Shown: in pieces, positions 15,392-23,259 of the stretch
How positions within the stretch are numbered: the stretch's first letter is position 1
Layout: each line of letters starts with the position of its first letter
Virus record (IMG/VR): IMGVR_UViG_3300025102_000131
Coordinates: 1-33,498 of that record
Origin: a virus
DNA: 33,498 bases
Strand: one strand, 5' to 3'
Translations under genes and position numbers: made by a program
The notes under the pieces: model-generated
What the model saw: the letters and a program-made list of their open reading frames with translations, nothing else
Database searches by the model: none
What the model was told of the DNA's origin: nothing

Positions 15392-17334
15392 TGCAGTCAG
15401 TTGATTGGCAAAGAATAGCACCTGAAGTTGCAAAGCAATTATTAGGTGAACCTACTAGTACCTCTTCTAAAGAATATAGATGGGGTACTCATGGGTCTTT
15501 GACTCTTAATTTAGAGTCAGCCACTTGGTATAACTTTGAAGATGATACTGGTGGTGGAATAATAGATTTAATAAAACATCTAAATCAAGATGTTAATACA
15601 GTTTTAAAACAGTTTGGTTATGACTTAGCATTACATTCAAATGACTCCTTAATCAGTGGCTTTGCTCCCCCTAAAAGCAAAGCTACAAGTAATGCTAGGT
15701 CATTCTCTAAAGTACAAATGAGGGAGCTTCATTCTCAAGCAATAGTTAAAGTGCAATATGCAAAAAACTTTTGGGTGATGAGGTTTCCTGATGGTCATTT
15801 TATTAAACAAAAATATGCACCTTTCAGCTTAAATGATGATGGTTCTTGGTCTATGAAGCGACCTGAAGGCTCTCTTCCTATCTATTACACTGATAGGGCT
15901 AAGGATAAACCTATTATTATAAATGAAGGTGAGAAGGCTCTAAGAGGTTGTGAAGAGATTTATGATGGTGATTCTTGTACTTGGCATGGTGGGGTTAATA
16001 GTTGGGAAAAGGCAGATTGGAGTCCTATATTTGGTAGAGATGTTTGGGTATTTCCTGATAACGATGAAGCAGGAATTAAATGTGCTAATGAAATAGGCAC
16101 TATGTTAAGAAAAAATGGTTGTAAGGTTAAGGTAGCTCAACCCCCTGAATCATTTAATGAAAAAGATGATTTGTATGATGCTTTTATAAGGGGTGATTTT
16201 AAGGAGTCTAAAGATTTAGAAGATTACATTATTGGTTGTGTAGAAAAGAAACCTAAAGGTATGGTTACTTTTACAAGAGCTGATGAGGTATTAAGACAGG
16301 TAGATAATCCTGATTGGCTGATAAAAGATGTTGTAGAGAAAGAATCACTGATGTGTATCTTTGGTAAACCTAAAAGTGGTAAGTCATTTATTGCTATAGC
16401 TATGGCTACTGCTATTGCTAAGGGTGAAAGATTTTATGGCAATGAGTCATTCAGCAAACCAGTTATGTATGTATGTGGTGAAGGTCAAAGAGGTGTTAAA
16501 AGAAGATTAGCAGCTTGGCAACAGGGTATGTTTGATTTAACTGGCGTACCTTTATATCTATCAGATAGAGCTGTTAGAGTTAATGACCCTGATGATTTTA
16601 AGATGCTAGAGCTAGAGATAGAAGCATTGACTCAACAAGTAGGTGAAATAGGAATGATAGTCATTGATACATTCCAGCGTAACTTTGTGGGTAACGAGAA
16701 CAGTGCAGAAGATGTGGGTAACTTTATTAATAAATTAGATGGACTTATATCACATTATAAGTGTTGTGTATGTTTGGTTCACCATACTGGTCATGGCAAT
16801 TCAGATAGAGGTAGAGGTTCAAGCGTAATGGGTGCTTCTTTAGATTATGAATTTAAGGTAGATAGAGAAGATAAGGCTGTTGGTGATAACCTTGAAGAAC
16901 AAATGTTTGTATCTTTTGAGCAGACATTAAATAAAGATGGTCAGGGAATGTCTGAGAAGTCTTTTGTGTTTAAAGAGGTTGAGATTATTGGTGAGGGATT
17001 AAATTTAACATCAGGATTCTTAGAAGAGACTAATATTGACTTTAAAACTAAGAAATCAGATAAATTACCGCAAATGCAAGATAGAACATTAACCGCATTA
17101 GAAACTGTAGCTTATATTAAAGATAATCAGAATCCTCAAGACCAATTCTTAATGCCAAATGATTTAGAGGGATTTGTTAAAAACAAAGCTGGAGATAATA
17201 TAGATGCTAATAATATTGGCAAACATTTAAATGCTTTAAAAGATAAAGGACAGGTATATAAGCATGAAAAGTTTGGATGGCAACATATTAAATTTAAGAA
17301 TGTGCAACCAAATTTGGAGGAAAAGTTTGATTAA
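15391..17334 (+). CDS. Primase-helicase with Toprim and RepA-like ATPase domains (647 aa)
   Basis: It is the main replication enzyme of the phage. The N-terminal 80 residues resemble a phage primase-associated domain without zinc cysteines. The Toprim region carries E179 in INEGEKA and D223-N-D225 in FPDNDEAG. The ATPase has Walker A GKPKSGKS (325-332), Walker B MIVIDTF with D426, and HHTGH (464-468), as in RepA/AAA_25 hexameric helicases. The last 80 residues look like a winged helix (NNIGKHLNALKDKGQVY) that may bind DNA. It starts within the SSB-like stop. An iteron-like repeat cluster, possibly the origin, follows immediately. No DNA polymerase is seen, so host polymerase is probably recruited. 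Confidence 0.85.
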   Translation: MQSVDWQRIAPEVAKQLLGEPTSTSSKEYRWGTHGSLTLNLESATWYNFEDDTGGGIIDLIKHLNQDVNTVLKQFGYDLALHSNDSLISGFAPPKSKATSNARSFSKVQMRELHSQAIVKVQYAKNFWVMRFPDGHFIKQKYAPFSLNDDGSWSMKRPEGSLPIYYTDRAKDKPIIINEGEKALRGCEEIYDGDSCTWHGGVNSWEKADWSPIFGRDVWVFPDNDEAGIKCANEIGTMLRKNGCKVKVAQPPESFNEKDDLYDAFIRGDFKESKDLEDYIIGCVEKKPKGMVTFTRADEVLRQVDNPDWLIKDVVEKESLMCIFGKPKSGKSFIAIAMATAIAKGERFYGNESFSKPVMYVCGEGQRGVKRRLAAWQQGMFDLTGVPLYLSDRAVRVNDPDDFKMLELEIEALTQQVGEIGMIVIDTFQRNFVGNENSAEDVGNFINKLDGLISHYKCCVCLVHHTGHGNSDRGRGSSVMGASLDYEFKVDREDKAVGDNLEEQMFVSFEQTLNKDGQGMSEKSFVFKEVEIIGEGLNLTSGFLEETNIDFKTKKSDKLPQMQDRTLTALETVAYIKDNQNPQDQFLMPNDLEGFVKNKAGDNIDANNIGKHLNALKDKGQVYKHEKFGWQHIKFKNVQPNLEEKFD

Positions 17335-17336
17335 GA

Positions 17337-17447
17337 AGGAAGTTGGTAGGAAGTTTGGTAGGAAGTTTTGAAGGAAGTTTTAGCTAAATATGAACAATTA
17401 GGTCGGAAGGAAGGGAAGGAAGTATGTAATACTTCCCTTACTTCCTA
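17337..17447 (+). repeat. AGGAAGTT iteron cluster with hairpin, candidate replication origin
   Basis: Four direct AGGAAGTT copies lie at 17337, 17348, 17360 and 17372, spaced by 11-12 bp (one helical turn). Further AGGAAG copies are at 17408 and 17417. Then GGAAGTAT (17418-17425) pairs with ATACTTCC (17429-17436) across the loop GTA, and an inverted TACTTCCT lies at 17439. No gene covers the stretch. Iterons next to a replicative helicase gene are a common origin design. Confidence 0.5.
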
Positions 17448-17466
17448 CTAAATCATCAGGAAGGAC

Positions 17467-17961
17467 ATGAAAACATACTTAAATGAATCTTTAAAAGATA
17501 AATTAAAAGAATTAAGACTTTATGAAGTCGATACTCGTATTAAGTGGGGTAATCGTAAACGAATCTTCAAGATGGTTGGTGTACAGTTTGAGATTAAGTT
17601 TTGTAGAGCAGAACAAATGTTAAAAGATTCTTTGCAAAAAGATGCACCTAGAAAACAAGTGCAAATGGTTGAAATGATGTTAAGAGCTTATGAGCAGTTA
17701 AATATTAAATGTGAATCTAGTGGTTATATACAAATACAACCAAATGCTAAGTGTTTTAATTTTGATAATAAAACAGCACTGGTTTGTGATACTGATTCAG
17801 AGAAACCTGTATTGGAGAAAATACACAAAGATGAGAAGGATATAATGATATTTAGCATAGAAGAATTATTTAGATGTATTCCTAAAGATTTTATAAGAGC
17901 AAAAGAACTGCTAAGTAAATTAGATAAATCAGTAAATATTAAGAGAGTTGATTATGTCTAA
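17467..17961 (+). CDS. Hypothetical protein (164 aa)
   Basis: A strong ribosome site (AGGAAGG, 17458-17464) precedes the ATG; that site also resembles the iterons upstream. The protein is mixed: a basic N-terminal half (DTRIKWGNRKRIFKMVG and helices around APRKQVQMVEMML), then a beta-rich middle (SGYIQIQPNAKCFNFDN) and a helical end (IEELFRCIPKDFIRAKELL). No family is recognised. Its position after the candidate origin suggests a role in replication, without direct evidence. Confidence 0.68.
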   Translation: MKTYLNESLKDKLKELRLYEVDTRIKWGNRKRIFKMVGVQFEIKFCRAEQMLKDSLQKDAPRKQVQMVEMMLRAYEQLNIKCESSGYIQIQPNAKCFNFDNKTALVCDTDSEKPVLEKIHKDEKDIMIFSIEELFRCIPKDFIRAKELLSKLDKSVNIKRVDYV

Positions 17962-18202
17962 GTATTTTAAGAATAAAAAACTTAACTATAAACTTATCCA
18001 CAAAGAAACATTAATTGCTGTTGGAACTGGTTTATCAATTAATTATCCAGTTAATTTATTACTGGTTTTTTTATTGCTAGATATATTTAATTGGACAAAT
18101 AGTTTTTTAATTGGGACAACAATAACAGCAATCATAACTTTTATATCTTATATTCGTGTTTACATTATTAGAAAGCATTTTGCAAAGAAGGAAGTGAGAT
18201 AA
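17954..18202 (+). CDS. Small two-TM membrane protein, DUF7220-like (82 aa)
   Basis: Two hydrophobic helices (about residues 20-45 and 50-72) are flanked by basic ends. The pattern, a polar start with KETLIAVGTGLSINYPVNLLL and an end with FISYIRVYIIRKHF, recalls the small DUF7220-type phage membrane proteins (from memory of that family). The ATG at 17954 with AAGAGAG just upstream is chosen over a TTG at 17948. It overlaps the previous gene by eight bases. The function is unknown. Confidence 0.6.
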   Translation: MSKYFKNKKLNYKLIHKETLIAVGTGLSINYPVNLLLVFLLLDIFNWTNSFLIGTTITAIITFISYIRVYIIRKHFAKKEVR

Positions 18203-18204
18203 TT

Positions 18205-18318
18205 ATGTCTAACTGGCATGGTGGTAAAGGGTCAAAGCGTAGACCTGAAGATAAGAAAAAGATTGATGATAATTGGGATAAGATATTTAAAAAGAAGAAG
18301 GATAAGAAAAAGAAATGA
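18205..18318 (+). CDS. Small lysine-rich protein (37 aa)
   Basis: The frame begins shortly after GGAAGTGAG and ends within an ATGA overlap with the next gene. The peptide has a defined front (SNWHGGKGSKRRPEDKKK), a short middle (DDNWDKIF) and a tail of ten almost pure lysines. I have the impression that small proteins beginning this way occur in other phages. It may bind nucleic acid through its charge; no function is established. Confidence 0.6.
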   Translation: MSNWHGGKGSKRRPEDKKKIDDNWDKIFKKKKDKKKK

Positions 18319-18776
18319 GTAAGTTTCATCAAGAAGATTTACCTTATGGAGAAGCTGGAGAAAAGTTTGTGCTGAATATTGTTAATAGAAAACATCCAAT
18401 GGCATACAAGATGGAAGGTTATTTTATTGAGTATGACATTATGATTCCTGAGATAGATAAAACAGTAGAGGTAAAAAGAGATAAGCATACTGATAGGACA
18501 GGTAATGCTTTTATAGAAACTCACTGTAACAAGATTGAATCAGGCATCAATGCAACTACAGCAGACTACTGGGCATATCTAACTAAGACTATGCTGTATT
18601 GGATTAAGTCAAACGAATTAAAGATATGTATATTAGAAAATAATATACCTGAAGGTAAGAACTATAAGATTGATGGAAAGATAATAGATGCTTACTTGAT
18701 ACCTATAGATATATTTAAAAACTATTGTATGCGAATAGATACATTAACTGAGGAGCAACTATGCCAATTAAACTAA
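18315..18776 (+). CDS. PD-(D/E)XK nuclease-like protein (153 aa)
   Basis: The core arrangement is E16 in GEAGEKFVL, D41 in FIEYDIMIPE and E52-V-K54 in KTVEVKRDK, which is the PD-(D/E)XK spacing. After it follows an aromatic helix (TADYWAYLTKTMLYWI), as in this fold. The catalytic residues appear intact, so it may be an active nuclease; the substrate is not known. It is at least the third small PD-(D/E)XK candidate in this genome besides the RecE-like exonuclease. It overlaps both neighbours slightly. Confidence 0.62.
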   Translation: MSKFHQEDLPYGEAGEKFVLNIVNRKHPMAYKMEGYFIEYDIMIPEIDKTVEVKRDKHTDRTGNAFIETHCNKIESGINATTADYWAYLTKTMLYWIKSNELKICILENNIPEGKNYKIDGKIIDAYLIPIDIFKNYCMRIDTLTEEQLCQLN

Positions 18777-18943
18777 AGCCAAGTGCCAAGATAAGAGATA
18801 GGGCTACAGGTAAAACAACTACCGAGCATTATTATCTAAAGTGTATGACACTTAAAGAGCTAAATGATTACATTGAATCATTTAGTGCAAAGAAAAAGGT
18901 CATACTAAAATGTAAGAATGAAATAATAAGGAGAGAGAAATGA
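18761..18943 (+). CDS. Hypothetical basic protein (60 aa)
   Basis: The ATG lies 16 bases inside the end of the nuclease-like gene, with GAGGAGC just upstream as a ribosome site. The sequence is lysine-rich, has a beta-like front (HYYLKCMTLKELNDYI) and a basic end. It is not recognised. The overlap with the following ATGA supports co-translation. Confidence 0.6.
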   Translation: MPIKLKPSAKIRDRATGKTTTEHYYLKCMTLKELNDYIESFSAKKKVILKCKNEIIRREK

Positions 18944-19164
18944 ATGACCCAGTAAACCATCCACTACATTACAACAATGCTGAAGGTGGACTAGAATGTA
19001 TTGACTACATTAAACAACAATTAGGCAAAGAGTTCCCTGCATATCTTGAGGGTAATGCAATTAAATACTTGCATCGCCATAAATACAAAGATGCCAATAT
19101 ACAAGACTTAAAGAAGTCTGTTTGGTATATTAATAAGTTAATAGAACATTACGAGAACTTATGA
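18940..19164 (+). CDS. DUF3310-family protein (T7 gp1.7-type, 74 aa)
   Basis: The protein matches the DUF3310 pattern: NHPLHYNNAEGGLECIDYI, then GNAIKYLHRHKYKDA and DLKKSVWYINKLIEH. T7 gp1.7 of this family has been linked to nucleotide kinase activity, and related proteins are often called nucleotide kinases, though most are untested. The size is typical for the domain alone. It lies at the end of the replication block, with a good ribosome site (AAGGAGAGAG). Confidence 0.83.
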   Translation: MNDPVNHPLHYNNAEGGLECIDYIKQQLGKEFPAYLEGNAIKYLHRHKYKDANIQDLKKSVWYINKLIEHYENL

Positions 19165-19319
19165 AGATAGATAAACAAAAATTAGAACAAAAGATTAAGG
19201 AAGGAAAATCATCACATGATATTGCTATGACTTATGATGTGCATCCATCTACTGTTAGAAGAAAAGCTAAACAGTTTGGATTAAAGTTTGAGACACAATC
19301 GCACTGGAGAAAGGGATGA
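19161..19319 (+). CDS. Small helix-turn-helix protein (52 aa)
   Basis: Residues 13-42 form a resolvase/Mor-like helix-turn-helix: KEGKSSHDIAMTYDVHPSTV, then RRKAKQFGLKF. The gene overlaps both neighbours by ATGA. Being last before the packaging and late genes, it could act as a late-gene regulator or bind the packaging region, which is inference. Confidence 0.65.
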   Translation: MKIDKQKLEQKIKEGKSSHDIAMTYDVHPSTVRRKAKQFGLKFETQSHWRKG

Positions 19320-19915
19320 CTGTAAGTATAAAGATTGAATCTAATGTTAAAGAGCTTAACAAGAAGTTAGGAATGTTTCAGAAGAAGCATATGCCTGAGA
19401 TAGTATCTGAATCTATAAATGAGGTAGGTGTTAAGAGTGTTAATGCTATGAGAGCTCAGTTACTTAAAAAGTTAGATAAGCCAACTAAGTTTACATATAC
19501 AGGTGTTAAGTTATTTAAAGCAAAAGCAAGAGACTTATCTGCTTTGGTATTTATACCTGACATACAAGCTAAGTATTTAAAGAGACAATTTGAAGGCGGA
19601 ATAAGAACGCCTGAAAGAAACAAGATACCAGTGCCTGTAGATAAGGGAAAGATAAATGCTTTTGGTAATATAAAAGGAAAGAGAACTGGTTTAGTTAAGC
19701 GAAGCACTGAGTTCATCGGTAATGTAAGAGGTGTTGATGGTGTATGGAGAAGGACTGGTGGCAAACGTAATCCTAAACTAAAACTAATCGTAGCTCTTGA
19801 GAGCTCAGTCTTTTATAGAAAGCGTATTGAGTTCTATAAAACTGTTACAGGTGTTGTGCAGAAGAACATGGACAAGATATTAAATAAGAACCTTAGAAGG
19901 ATAGTTGGCAGATGA
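19316..19915 (+). CDS. Tail completion protein, lambda gpZ-like (199 aa)
   Basis: The protein is strongly basic and shows the gpZ pattern: an N-terminal helical part with ESINEVGVKSVNAMRAQLLKKL resembling Z-type AINRV and ASxVA segments, then a beta-rich basic middle and a C-terminal helix (VTGVVQKNMDKIL). Lambda gpZ helps finish the tail for head joining. In lambda, Z lies after FII; here it precedes TerS instead. The assignment is moderate and based on overall pattern and length (192 aa in lambda). Confidence 0.6.
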   Translation: MTVSIKIESNVKELNKKLGMFQKKHMPEIVSESINEVGVKSVNAMRAQLLKKLDKPTKFTYTGVKLFKAKARDLSALVFIPDIQAKYLKRQFEGGIRTPERNKIPVPVDKGKINAFGNIKGKRTGLVKRSTEFIGNVRGVDGVWRRTGGKRNPKLKLIVALESSVFYRKRIEFYKTVTGVVQKNMDKILNKNLRRIVGR

Positions 19916-20007
19916 TAGGTTCTTCTAGGACATTCGACGTGGGTTATTCGCGACGACAGTTTTTTTTTAGCGACAGCCTAAATCTAATAGGGTAATAAAC
20001 GCACTGT
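19916..20007 (+). other. Candidate packaging (cos-like) site before TerS
   Basis: This 92-bp non-coding gap is locally richer in GC than its surroundings. It contains GCGACGACAG (19950-19959), nine Ts (19960-19968) and GCGACAG (19970-19976), so GCGAC recurs exactly 20 bp apart. In lambda-type phages, cos lies right before the small terminase gene. No other function is visible. The identification is by position and composition only. Confidence 0.4.
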
Positions 20008-20532
20008 ATGGCTACACAAAGAGAAGTTGCAGACCATTTGGATTTATCGGTCAAAAGAATCTCAGAATTGATTAGAGATGGTATCTTGCCATCAAAACAA
20101 GGTAGAAGTCCTTTAAATATAGATGTTTGCAGAGTTGCTTACATTTCGTACCTTAGAAAGCTAGGTGGTTATCATAAACGCAGTGGTTCAGGCGATATTG
20201 CAGAAGAAAAAACTAAACTAACAGCAGCTCAAGCTAGAAAAGCAGAACTAGAAGTAGAAGAACTAGAAGGAAACCTAATACCAGCACAACTTGTTGAAGA
20301 TACTTGGGTTGACTATGTATCTAATGCAAGAGCAAAGCTATTAGGATTACCTTCAAGAATTGCACATCAGGTTATTACTGTAGATAAATATGCAGAAGCA
20401 GAATTGATATTAAAAGAACAAGTGCATGAAGCACTAAACGAGTTAGCTCAAGATGGAATACCTCAAAAATATAGAAAAGGTGATACAGGAGACCAATCAG
20501 ACATGGACTCCACCACCCAATCTGAAGATTAG
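20008..20532 (+). CDS. Terminase small subunit, Nu1-like (174 aa)
   Basis: The N-terminus is a winged helix-turn-helix of Nu1 type (TQREVADHLDLSVKRISEL, then IRDGILPSKQG), which recognises the packaging site. A charged helix (EEKTKLTAAQARKAELEVEEL) and the C-terminal segment that contacts the large subunit follow. Its 3' end overlaps the large-subunit gene. The ribosome-binding site is poor. Length and order agree with the lambda system. Confidence 0.83.
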   Translation: MATQREVADHLDLSVKRISELIRDGILPSKQGRSPLNIDVCRVAYISYLRKLGGYHKRSGSGDIAEEKTKLTAAQARKAELEVEELEGNLIPAQLVEDTWVDYVSNARAKLLGLPSRIAHQVITVDKYAEAELILKEQVHEALNELAQDGIPQKYRKGDTGDQSDMDSTTQSED

Positions 20533-22273
20533 TAACTGGTCAGATAACTACAGGCGATTATCTCCTGAATCATCAGCAGAAGCTGGTGCATGGAAAACTG
20601 ATAGAGCTCCTTATCAGAGAGAGATAATGGATTCATTCAATGACCCTGATATTCAAAGAATAGTATTTATGAAGTCTGCTCAAGTTGGAGCTACTGAGAT
20701 TTTATTGAATGTCATTGGCTACTACATAGACCAAGACCCATCTCCAATGTTAATAATGCAACCTACATTACAAATGGCTCAAGCATTTAGTAAAGATAGA
20801 CTTGCTACTATGATTCGTGATTCTGAGAAGATAAGAGACTGTGTTAAAGACCCAAGAAGCAGAGATAGTGGTAATACAGTTTTATCTAAGAAGTTTGCAG
20901 GTGGTAATCTAAACATAGTTGGTTCTAATTCTGCATCAGGACTTGCATCAAGACCTATTAGAATTGTATTAGCTGATGAGGTTGATAGATATGAACAGTC
21001 AGCAGGAGCAGAGGGAGACCCAATATCACTTGCAACTAAAAGAACAACTACCTTTTGGAATAAAAAGATATATATGTGTTCTACTCCAACAATAAAAGGA
21101 CTATCAAGAATAGAAACTGCTTTTGAAGAATCAGATAAACGCTATTACCATGTACCATGTCCTGAATGTAATGAGAAGCAAGTATTAAAATGGAAGAATG
21201 TGGTTTGGGAAGATAATCAACCTGAAACAGCTACTTATGCTTGCGAACATTGTGGTTCAGTTATAGATGAAGCTAAAAAGCAATGGATGTTAAAACATGG
21301 TGAATGGATAGCATCAGAATCTAAATCAGATACAGCAGGATTTCATATATCAGAGCTATATTCTGTTTGGTCTACTTGGGCTGACATGGCTAAATCATTT
21401 TTAGAAGCTAAAAAGAATCCTGAGATGTTAAAGACTTGGATTAATACTGCTCTTGGTGAATCTTGGGAAGAACAGGGTGATGCTGTTGACCATGAAACAT
21501 TACTAAGTAGAAGATTAAATTATGATTACACAACTATACCTGAAGATGTTTTAGTTCTAACTGCTGGTGTTGATACTCAGAAGGATAGATTAGAACTGCA
21601 ATTAGTTGGATGGGGTAAAAACTATGAAGCATGGGTTTGTGATTACAAGATATTTTGGGGAGACCCAAATGCTATGAATGTTTGGTCAGACCTAGATGCT
21701 TATTTAAAGAAAAGATTTAAAACTGAATCTGAAAGATTGATACCTATATCTTGTTGCACTATTGACTCAGGTGGACATCATACCAATATGGTTTATCAGT
21801 TTACTAAACCAAGACAGTCAAGAAGAATATTTGCAATTAAAGGTTTATCAACAGCAGGTAAACCAATAGCTAATAGACCTACATTTGTTGGAAAAAATAA
21901 AGCTGTTCTTTATGGTGTTGGTTCTGATAGTGCAAAAGAAGCTATCTTTGCTAGATTATCTACTGAACCTGACACAACTACTTTGCATTTCTGCTCAGAC
22001 CTAGATGAAGAATACTTTAAGCAGCTTACAGCAGAGAAAAGAATCACTAAGTTTGTAAGAGGAAGAAAAACTCTTGCTTGGAAGCAGATAAGACCAAGAA
22101 ATGAAGCATTAGATACATTGGTGTATAACTTTGCTGCTATCTATATCCTGAATCCTAACTATGATTCTATTGAGAATAAAATACTTACCCAAGAGTCAAA
22201 ACCAAGAGAAAAAACACAAAATAGACCACAAAAAGGCATAAATAGGGGTAATTTCGCTACTTCTTGGAAATAA
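20453..22273 (+). CDS. Terminase large subunit, lambda gpA family (606 aa)
   Basis: It is the packaging motor and nuclease. Walker A-like KSAQVGAT spans residues 74-81; Walker B VLADE has D175 and E176. A zinc-ribbon-like pair, CPEC (236-239) and CEHC (264-267), follows, as in gpA. The nuclease part has TAGVDTQ with D374, TIDSGG and RNEALD. All match lambda gpA positions. The ATG at 20453 overlaps TerS by 80 bases. A longer overlap is unusual, but I see no better in-frame ATG before the conserved WSDNYRRLSPES block. gpA-type motors usually cut at cos, which fits the candidate site upstream. Confidence 0.9.
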   Translation: MEYLKNIEKVIQETNQTWTPPPNLKISNWSDNYRRLSPESSAEAGAWKTDRAPYQREIMDSFNDPDIQRIVFMKSAQVGATEILLNVIGYYIDQDPSPMLIMQPTLQMAQAFSKDRLATMIRDSEKIRDCVKDPRSRDSGNTVLSKKFAGGNLNIVGSNSASGLASRPIRIVLADEVDRYEQSAGAEGDPISLATKRTTTFWNKKIYMCSTPTIKGLSRIETAFEESDKRYYHVPCPECNEKQVLKWKNVVWEDNQPETATYACEHCGSVIDEAKKQWMLKHGEWIASESKSDTAGFHISELYSVWSTWADMAKSFLEAKKNPEMLKTWINTALGESWEEQGDAVDHETLLSRRLNYDYTTIPEDVLVLTAGVDTQKDRLELQLVGWGKNYEAWVCDYKIFWGDPNAMNVWSDLDAYLKKRFKTESERLIPISCCTIDSGGHHTNMVYQFTKPRQSRRIFAIKGLSTAGKPIANRPTFVGKNKAVLYGVGSDSAKEAIFARLSTEPDTTTLHFCSDLDEEYFKQLTAEKRITKFVRGRKTLAWKQIRPRNEALDTLVYNFAAIYILNPNYDSIENKILTQESKPREKTQNRPQKGINRGNFATSWK

Positions 22274-22315
22274 TTGCTGTTTTTTGCAAAAAAAAGGCAC
22301 TTTTTTTACTAAAAC

Positions 22316-22343
22316 TATATACATTTATATAAAAGTATATAAA
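22316..22343 (+). promoter_or_regulatory. Candidate promoter of the inserted cassette
   Basis: Bases 22316-22331 match 15 of 16 positions of the early promoter region at 9802-9817. TATAAA at 22338-22343 is the likely -10 box. A leader with AAGGAGTTAAA (22365-22375) follows, again as at 9853. This points to the same regulation for both sites. Confidence 0.5.
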
Positions 22344-22376
22344 ATAGATGGTATACATTTTAATAAGGAGTTAAAA

Positions 22377-22808
22377 ATGAAAAACTTAAAACAACAAATA
22401 GCAAACTACAAAACAATGACTTTTGATAGATACAGAAGAGTGAAAGCAGAGCTATTATCATTATCAGATAAAGAGCAAGCTGATTATTACTTTGAAACTA
22501 TTGAGCCACTAGTAGATATTGAGCATGAAAGAAGTATGGCTTATGAATCTAAGCAAGAGCAAAAAGCATACAAAGATTCAGTAAAATTTTTATATATGAT
22601 TGCAGACATTCTTTGGACTGGTACAGAAAGATGGTTAGATTCAAGAGTTGAGAAAACAATTGAGCAAGAGCTAGAAGGAATGAATAATGATGTTTTAGTT
22701 CAGTATGTAGAATTATTAAAGAATGGTTTTGGTAATAATTTATCAAAAACTGAAAAAAAATATCACATCGCTTATTGTGAAAATATTTTAGAAGCAAGGG
22801 GGGTGTAA
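22377..22808 (+). CDS. Hypothetical moron-like helical protein (143 aa)
   Basis: The ATG at 22377 is preferred over an in-frame one at 22284, because AAGGAG (22365-22370) lies at ideal distance and the upstream part covers the promoter. The protein is all-helical and highly charged (YRRVKAELLSLSDKEQADYY, RVEKTIEQELEGM). It matches nothing I know. It lies between TerL and the head genes, behind its own promoter, so it is probably an accessory gene with a role toward the host rather than in the virion. Confidence 0.68.
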   Translation: MKNLKQQIANYKTMTFDRYRRVKAELLSLSDKEQADYYFETIEPLVDIEHERSMAYESKQEQKAYKDSVKFLYMIADILWTGTERWLDSRVEKTIEQELEGMNNDVLVQYVELLKNGFGNNLSKTEKKYHIAYCENILEARGV

Positions 22809-22809
22809 T

Positions 22810-23199
22810 ATGAAATCATTAAAAAATCTTAAAAAATATTCTCAAGAATGGGATGAGGTTATGAATCTTGAACTAGAAATAGTTCAAGATGCATACAATT
22901 ATGATGAGCATGGCAAGAAGGATGATTATTTATCAAATCCTGTTTATAGCATTAAAATACCAAACTATTGCACTGGTTATAAAGCAGAAAAAACTATGGA
23001 TGGTTACCAGCCAAGTTATAATCAAAATATAAATAAATTGTTATATCCATTAAATTTGTTCCCTGATTCTAGTCTTGCAGACTATCCTAGACATGGAGAT
23101 ACAAAAAGAATTTTTTATCATAACTTGGAAAAAGCACAAGCTGCATTATTTTTTATTAAAAGTTATGCACAAGATTTTGAAGTAGTAGAATATATATAA
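22810..23199 (+). CDS. Hypothetical moron-like protein (129 aa)
   Basis: It is the second gene of the inserted cassette and starts one base after the first, behind the ribosome site GGGGGGTG. It has a helical N-terminus (NLKKYSQEWDEVMNLELEI), a Tyr/Asn-rich middle (PVYSIKIPNYCTGYKAEK) and a helical end (NLEKAQAALFFIKSYAQ). The family is not recognised. A strong terminator follows. Confidence 0.67.
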   Translation: MKSLKNLKKYSQEWDEVMNLELEIVQDAYNYDEHGKKDDYLSNPVYSIKIPNYCTGYKAEKTMDGYQPSYNQNINKLLYPLNLFPDSSLADYPRHGDTKRIFYHNLEKAQAALFFIKSYAQDFEVVEYI

Positions 23200-23214
23200 T
23201 CCCACCAAAATCAC

Positions 23215-23240
23215 AAAAGGCTCTTAATTGAGCCTTTTTT
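23215..23240 (+). terminator. Rho-independent terminator
   Basis: AAAAGGCTC (23215-23223) pairs with GAGCCTTTT (23230-23238) across the loop TTAATT, followed by more Ts. It is a classical strong terminator closing the cassette 22377-23199 and insulating the head genes. Confidence 0.9.
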
Positions 23241-23259
23241 ATTTTTTGCCTTTTTGATA

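Noticed and set aside
22261-22310. A-run / T-run inverted repeat behind TerL as a terminator
   Set aside because: The stem is almost only A-T pairs around GGCAC and looks too weak for a confident intrinsic terminator.
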